Positions 60,313 to 64,000 of a stretch of DNA of 64,000 nt are shown here, in pieces. The notes beneath the pieces were generated by a model, which was given only the letters and a program-made list of their open reading frames with translations, did not search any database and was not told the DNA's origin. Both the position numbers and the translations under genes were made by a program. The stretch spans positions 132,926 to 196,925 of the forward strand of contig NZ_JADMOP010000002.1 in NCBI RefSeq assembly GCF_015558785.1. Direction: 5' to 3'. Every line of letters starts with the position of its first letter. Positions within the stretch are counted from its first letter, which is position 1. The DNA comes from Collinsella aerofaciens (GTDB lineage: Bacteria > Actinomycetota > Coriobacteriia > Coriobacteriales > Coriobacteriaceae).

Positions 60313-60834
60313 ATGGCTTTTAATACGAAGGTCGATGTGGCCGATACCGAGCTCGAGGCAGACGAGACCGTCACCGCCGAGGCCGAGGACGTAACGCTCG
60401 AGGACGAGGCGCTCGTCGAGGCCGAGCCCGCCGATGATGCGGGCGAGGATGATGAGGAAACGGACGAGTCCGAGGACTCGCTGACCTATTCCAACGGCGT
60501 GATCGAGAAGATCGTTGCCATGGCCACCTGCGAGGTTCCGCACGTTCTGGGCATGAAGGGTAACCTCATGCATTTTGTGCAGGAGCAGTTTGGTGCCGAG
60601 AATCTGACCAAGGGCGTGACGGTCGAGGTCACCGATGACAATCGCGTGGTCGTCAACATCTCCGTCATTATCGAGTACGGCGCCTATGCGCCCGCGATCT
60701 TTGACGATGTCAAGGCGCGTGTCACCGAGCGCCTTGCCGCGATGACCGGCCTTGAGGTGGCGGGCGTCAACCTGCGCATCGAGGACGTCATCACCCCCGA
60801 GGAGTACGAGCACCGCACCAGCCAGCACGAGTAA
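60313..60834 (+). CDS. Asp23/Gls24 envelope stress protein
   Basis: A 173-residue protein. The first 55 residues are very acidic; the Asp23 domain then begins at LTYSNGVIEKIVAMATCEVPHVLGMKGN and ends with LEVAGVNLRIEDVI. Asp23 proteins coat the inner membrane face through AmaP and respond to cell-wall or alkaline stress. AAGGAGGAA precedes ATG 60313. Last gene of the AmaP-DUF2273-Asp23 operon. Confidence 0.92.
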   Translation: MAFNTKVDVADTELEADETVTAEAEDVTLEDEALVEAEPADDAGEDDEETDESEDSLTYSNGVIEKIVAMATCEVPHVLGMKGNLMHFVQEQFGAENLTKGVTVEVTDDNRVVVNISVIIEYGAYAPAIFDDVKARVTERLAAMTGLEVAGVNLRIEDVITPEEYEHRTSQHE

Positions 60835-60838
60835 CCTT

Positions 60839-60885
60839 CCAAAAAGGGACAGGTTTGTTTTGGCAGGTTTTATCTGCGAAAACGT
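60839..60885 (+). repeat. REP-like GGGACAGG hairpin, copy G
   Basis: Forward copy 4 bp after the Asp23 stop, with TTTGTTTTGG instead of TTTATTTTGG. Confidence 0.85.
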
Positions 60886-60886
60886 T

Positions 60887-60927
60887 AAACGGCCGACCGC
60901 GCAAGCAAAAGCGTGGCCGGCCGTTAT
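60887..60927 (+). terminator. Terminator of the Asp23 operon
   Basis: A stem AACGGCC/GGCCGTT, extended imperfectly inward, followed by ATTTGTATG, directly after REP copy G. Confidence 0.7.
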
Positions 60928-61042
60928 TTGTATGCCCCCCGATGTAGGCATACCGCTCGTCTAACTAGGGGTTGCAATCGTCGCGTTCCGCGTTACCCTA
61001 ATGGGCGCATTGTTTCCAAATTGTTAACGAGGAGTTGCCGTA

Positions 61043-62065
61043 ATGCCCGACGAGCACGAAACAGAAAGCAAGGCATGGGCGATTGAGGCCGCCGCGGCAG
61101 AGGCGGCATCGCGTGCTGCCGAGGAGATGCATCGTCCTCCCGTGGTGCCGATGGAGCGCGTGGTTGATCGCACCGATATCGAACGTGGCGAGCGCGCCGG
61201 CCGCAAGCGCAGCCAGGAGCCAGGCTTTCCGCGCTTTTTTGCCGAGCTCAATCTGGGCTTGATCCTCACGGCCTTTGCCATCGTGGCCTTTAAAACCCCC
61301 AATCACTTTGCCTTCGGCGGCACCTCGGGCGTGTCGGTCATTCTTTCCACGCTGTTCCCGACTCTGCCCGTCGGCGTCTTTATGTGGATTATCAACGCGG
61401 TCCTGGTCATCCTGGGTTTTATCTTTTTGGAGCGCAAGGCAATCCTTTGGAGCGTCTTTGCCTCGTTTGCGCTTTCGGCCTACGTCTCGCTGTTTGAGCT
61501 CTTCATTCCGACGGATGTTTCGATGACGGGCGATATGTGGCTCGACCTGTGTTTTGCCGTCATCTTGCCGGCGCTGGGCAGTGCCATTGTCTTTGACATT
61601 GGCGCCTCGACGGGCGGCACCGACATCCTTGCCATGATTCTCAAACGCCGCACGACGCTTGAGATCGGCCGTGCCCTGTTGCTGGTCGATATCGGCATCG
61701 TGACCATCGCGGCTTTCCTGTATGGCCCGCGCGTCGGTCTGTACTGCGTGCTCGGTCTGTTTGCCAAGACGCTTGTGGTCGACAAGGCTATCGAGAGCAT
61801 TCACCTTCGTAAGGTCTGCACGATCATTTGCTCCGAGCCCCTTAAAGTCGAGGAGTTTATCGTCAAGCATCTCAACCGCACGGCAACGATCAGCCGTGGC
61901 TACGGCGCTTTCTCGGGCAAGTGCGTCACGGTGATCATGAGCGTGCTGAGCCGTCGCGAGGCAGTGCAACTGCGCCGCTATGCCCGCGAGATTGACCCTG
62001 GCGCCTTCATCACCATCGTCGATAGCTCCGAAATCGTCGGCAAGGGCTTCCGCGGCACGAACTAG
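61043..62065 (+). CDS. YitT-family membrane protein (DUF161 + DUF2179)
   Basis: A 340-residue protein. A charged cytoplasmic N-terminus of about 65 residues precedes the YitT membrane domain of five to six segments (GLILTAFAIVAFKTPNHFAFGGTSGVSVI; DIGASTGGTDILAMIL). A C-terminal DUF2179 cytoplasmic domain follows (VCTIICSEPLKVEEFIVKHL; GYGAFSGK; FITIVDSSEIVGKGF). The domain order is standard; the function of the family is not established. GAGGAG precedes ATG 61043. Confidence 0.88.
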   Translation: MPDEHETESKAWAIEAAAAEAASRAAEEMHRPPVVPMERVVDRTDIERGERAGRKRSQEPGFPRFFAELNLGLILTAFAIVAFKTPNHFAFGGTSGVSVILSTLFPTLPVGVFMWIINAVLVILGFIFLERKAILWSVFASFALSAYVSLFELFIPTDVSMTGDMWLDLCFAVILPALGSAIVFDIGASTGGTDILAMILKRRTTLEIGRALLLVDIGIVTIAAFLYGPRVGLYCVLGLFAKTLVVDKAIESIHLRKVCTIICSEPLKVEEFIVKHLNRTATISRGYGAFSGKCVTVIMSVLSRREAVQLRRYAREIDPGAFITIVDSSEIVGKGFRGTN

Positions 62066-62214
62066 CCCGGTCGTACCCTTCGAATCATTGAATAAACCGG
62101 CTACGTTGCAAATCGGTCATCTTGCGGTATTTGTCCCCACATTGGGCGATAATGATGCCAAAGACATCGTTTGCGATCCAGGTGATTCGCTCTAGATACG
62201 AAGGGATGATTTCG

Positions 62215-63573
62215 ATGTTCTGTTCGCAGTGTGGCGCCCCCATGGGCGATAACGACAAGTTCTGCGGCGTGTGCGGTGCCCCTAATACCGAGGTTAAGGC
62301 CGCCGGTCCCGCTCCGCAAGCTCAACCTCAGCCGCAGGGTCAGCCGTTTGCCCAGCCGCAGCCGCAGCCGTTCGTTGCGCCCCAGCCGGCTATGAACGCG
62401 CCCAAGGGTTGTATGGCTCAGGCCTTCAACGACATGCTTAAGGTTCCCGGCGCCTTGGTTCGCGTATGCCAAATCGCCTTTTTGCCGGCGCTGATCTGTG
62501 TTGTCTCGGTGCTGGTGCTGTTTATCCCCGTTATCGGCGGTATCGCAGCGGCCATTGGCTTTTTGCTCGCGTACGTGGCAAGCGTGTGCGGCGCGGGCTT
62601 TGCCATCGAGTGGGGTCGTGACCTGTCGCTCAAGGATGATAACGGCATGGAGCGTCCGCTGCTGCGCTCGACCTCGTTTGGATTGGGCATTTTCTCGTCT
62701 GTCATTACCGGTGTGCTCGAGTTCGTGGCCATTATTCCGGTGATTGGCGTGGTGTTCTCGGCTATCGAGAGCGTCGTGATCGGTGCCGTCGGCTCGTACT
62801 ATTACTCCGGTTCGAGCGGTCTCGAGGCCGCACTCTTCGGCTCGATGGGCCTGCTCGTCTTTGCCATGATCGTGTCGGTGGTACTGGGCATCTTCTTTAA
62901 GATGTTTGGTGATGCTGCCGTGATGCACTTTGCCGTCGTCGGGCGCGTGGAGAGCGCGTTCTCGCTTGAGAAGGTTTGGAAGTCCTATAAGGCCAACCTG
63001 GGCAAGTTGTTCTGCGCATCGATTCTCCCCGAGTTTTTGACGGGCATCGTGTCGCACATCATCACGTGGATCTTCACCGCCATCTTCGGCGCCATTGCTA
63101 CGTTTGGTATGTATAGCTATTACTATCGCCCCACGGGTCTTGAGGCAATCATCGAGGGCGGCGGCATCACGCTCATTCTGTTCTTGATGATCATTGCCTT
63201 TGTCACGGTGTTCCTGACTGTGTTTGGCAAGATGCTCAAGTATCGCGCCGTTGGCTATTGGGCGGCACGTCATGCCAGCGAGTGGGCCGATGAGGATGCC
63301 GACGATGTCCTGACGTTTGTGCTCCCGGGTGAGAAGAAGCCTGCTCCTGCGGGGTTCAATCCCACGGCCGCCACTGGTGCTGCCCCTGCGCCTGCCCCGG
63401 CACCTGCGCCTGCCCCTGCCCCGGCACCCGCGCCTGCACCTGCTCCGGCACCTGCCCCTGAACCCGTACCGGCGCCCGAGGCGACGCCTGCGGAACCCGA
63501 TTGGAATGCCGTTGCCACGCCGGCGGATGAGCCGGGCGATAATCCTGCTGCCGAAAACAATCAAACCGAATAG
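62215..63573 (+). CDS. Zinc-ribbon DUF4013 membrane protein
   Basis: A 452-residue protein. The N-terminal zinc ribbon uses C3, C6, C17, C20 (FCSQCG...FCGVCG), followed by a Pro/Gln-rich linker and a DUF4013-like membrane domain of about six hydrophobic segments (about 80-360). The C-terminal tail is Pro/Ala-rich, with about 14 Ala-Pro pairs (about 385-425), then an acidic end. The AP repeat is encoded by near-identical codons and may vary in length. ATG 62215 after AAGGG is preferred to 62206. Confidence 0.8.
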   Translation: MFCSQCGAPMGDNDKFCGVCGAPNTEVKAAGPAPQAQPQPQGQPFAQPQPQPFVAPQPAMNAPKGCMAQAFNDMLKVPGALVRVCQIAFLPALICVVSVLVLFIPVIGGIAAAIGFLLAYVASVCGAGFAIEWGRDLSLKDDNGMERPLLRSTSFGLGIFSSVITGVLEFVAIIPVIGVVFSAIESVVIGAVGSYYYSGSSGLEAALFGSMGLLVFAMIVSVVLGIFFKMFGDAAVMHFAVVGRVESAFSLEKVWKSYKANLGKLFCASILPEFLTGIVSHIITWIFTAIFGAIATFGMYSYYYRPTGLEAIIEGGGITLILFLMIIAFVTVFLTVFGKMLKYRAVGYWAARHASEWADEDADDVLTFVLPGEKKPAPAGFNPTAATGAAPAPAPAPAPAPAPAPAPAPAPAPAPEPVPAPEATPAEPDWNAVATPADEPGDNPAAENNQTE

Positions 63574-63580
63574 TCGGTCG

Positions 63581-63618
63581 AGGCGCCCTGGGCAACTGAG
63601 CCCGGGGTGCCTTTTTCT
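63581..63618 (+). terminator. Terminator after the DUF4013 gene
   Basis: A 13-bp stem with G-U pairs (AGGCGCCCTGGGC/GCCCGGGGTGCCT) and a TTTTTCT tail. Confidence 0.88.
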
Positions 63619-63768
63619 ACTGCGAAAGCAAGAAAATGCCCGGGAAAACGATTGCAGCAAAATTTCTCGGAAATTGGTCAATGTTGCGCAACAACGTCGC
63701 GGCTATTGTTGAGAACATAGTCATGTAAGGTTTGAAGGCGTGCAACGCCTTAGGAAAAGGAAAAGCTT

Positions 63769-63978
63769 ATGTTCTGTCCCACTTGTGGTTCTCCCATTTC
63801 GGATGATGCCAAATTCTGCCCCGTCTGCGGTTCTGCCGTCGGTGCCGCTTCCGCTGCTCCTGCTCCGCAGCCCGCGCCACAGCCTGCACCTCAGCCCCAG
63901 CCTGCTCCGCAGCCCACGCAGATTGGATTGGCAACACCTATTTGGACGATTCCGGGAGGGACAGCCCCGCCTCCCTGA
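63769..63978 (+). pseudogene. Zinc-ribbon protein gene cut by an insertion sequence
   Basis: Starts like the upstream DUF4013 protein, with a zinc ribbon (C3, C6, C17, C20: FCPTCG...FCPVCG) and a Pro/Gln-rich linker to about residue 50. From about 63920 the frame enters the end of an insertion sequence and stops at 63976-63978, giving a chimeric tail. The membrane or effector domain expected after the linker would lie beyond the insertion, outside the window. AAAAGGAAAAG precedes the ATG. Confidence 0.65.
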
Positions 63979-64000
63979 ACTCGACCGGAGACATGTAGCC
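63938..64000 (-). mobile_element. IS3-type transposase C-terminus, partial
   Basis: The minus strand reads GYMSPVEFREAGLSLPESSK followed by TAG (63938-63940). MSPVEFRE and similar MSPxEYR strings close many IS3-family OrfB transposases. The frame is open to the window edge. The element's end should lie within about 63915-63937, inside the zinc-ribbon linker. Only 20 residues are visible, so the family call is provisional. Confidence 0.6.

Noticed and set aside
63381..63470. Ala-Pro codon repeat as a mobile or regulatory tandem repeat
   Set aside because: It is in frame inside the DUF4013 gene and encodes a linker of a common type; length variation is likely but it is a coding feature.

Overview
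The window looks like a chromosomal segment of a GC-rich, anaerobic gut actinobacterium of the class Coriobacteriia, most likely Collinsella or a close relative. This is inferred from gene content (a giant 2-hydroxyacyl-CoA dehydratase activase fusion, an Asp23/AmaP/DUF2273 envelope-stress operon, a DUF4013 zinc-ribbon protein, a mixed-type phosphofructokinase) and from GC-rich codon use. No rRNA or intact tRNA gene was seen. Most of the window is ordinary core genome, interrupted by short low-GC accessory islands and by many intergenic palindromes.

Layout. 1-3509: aspartate-family amino acid genes (thrC divergent from lysC, then asd). 3510-4257: a gene-free, repeat-rich stretch. 4258-9967: ogt, an Abi_2-like gene remnant, a GyrI-like protein, a LolD/FtsX-type ABC pair and a small conserved protein. 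10421-15587: a membrane-anchored XRE regulator broken by an in-frame TGA, pfkA, an anchored C45/choloylglycine-hydrolase-like enzyme and an M18 aminopeptidase. 15804-18623: a RelB-like/PIN toxin-antitoxin pair, a 2-hydroxyacid dehydrogenase and a SEC-C methionine aminopeptidase. 18784-23055: a radical SAM protein, an alpha/beta hydrolase, and a response regulator (degenerate GGDEF-REC-HD-GYP) with an HPt partner.

23286-29801 is the most interesting region: a DUF2975/XRE regulatory pair, then a low-GC RiPP-type cluster. It encodes a 42-residue peptide with six cysteines, a three-gene ABC-2 transporter (probable immunity), a radical SAM/SPASM maturase and a full ABC exporter. A hairpin after the peptide gene probably attenuates the downstream genes, and a 9-bp motif is shared between the regulator promoter and the cluster promoter.

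29907-41231: a class I amidotransferase-fold hydrolase, a glutamate-type ABC importer (SBP, two permeases, ATPase), dxs, an HD/CmpB pair, the ammonium transporter/PII pair and a HAD phosphatase. 41386-49020: a tiny membrane peptide resembling a type I toxin, a TetR regulator with a palindromic operator, the 1593-residue activase/dehydratase fusion, a 3-hydroxyacyl-CoA dehydrogenase and a 5'-truncated arylsulfotransferase remnant. 49211-64000: a DUF389 protein with an EF-hand-like loop, an OPT transporter, coaX, comEB, NifU-C, lgt, a DUF6020 membrane protein, a YebC-family protein, the Asp23 operon, a YitT protein, two zinc-ribbon genes, and at the right edge the end of an IS3-type transposase that cuts the second zinc-ribbon gene.

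The window is also rich in repeats. Seven copies of a REP-like hairpin with a GGGACAGG loop are present, one pair with a compensatory stem change, plus related hairpins. Several two-tier palindromes have perfect 28-bp outer arms of mostly unrelated sequence, and a 28-29-bp inverted pair flanks coaX-comEB.
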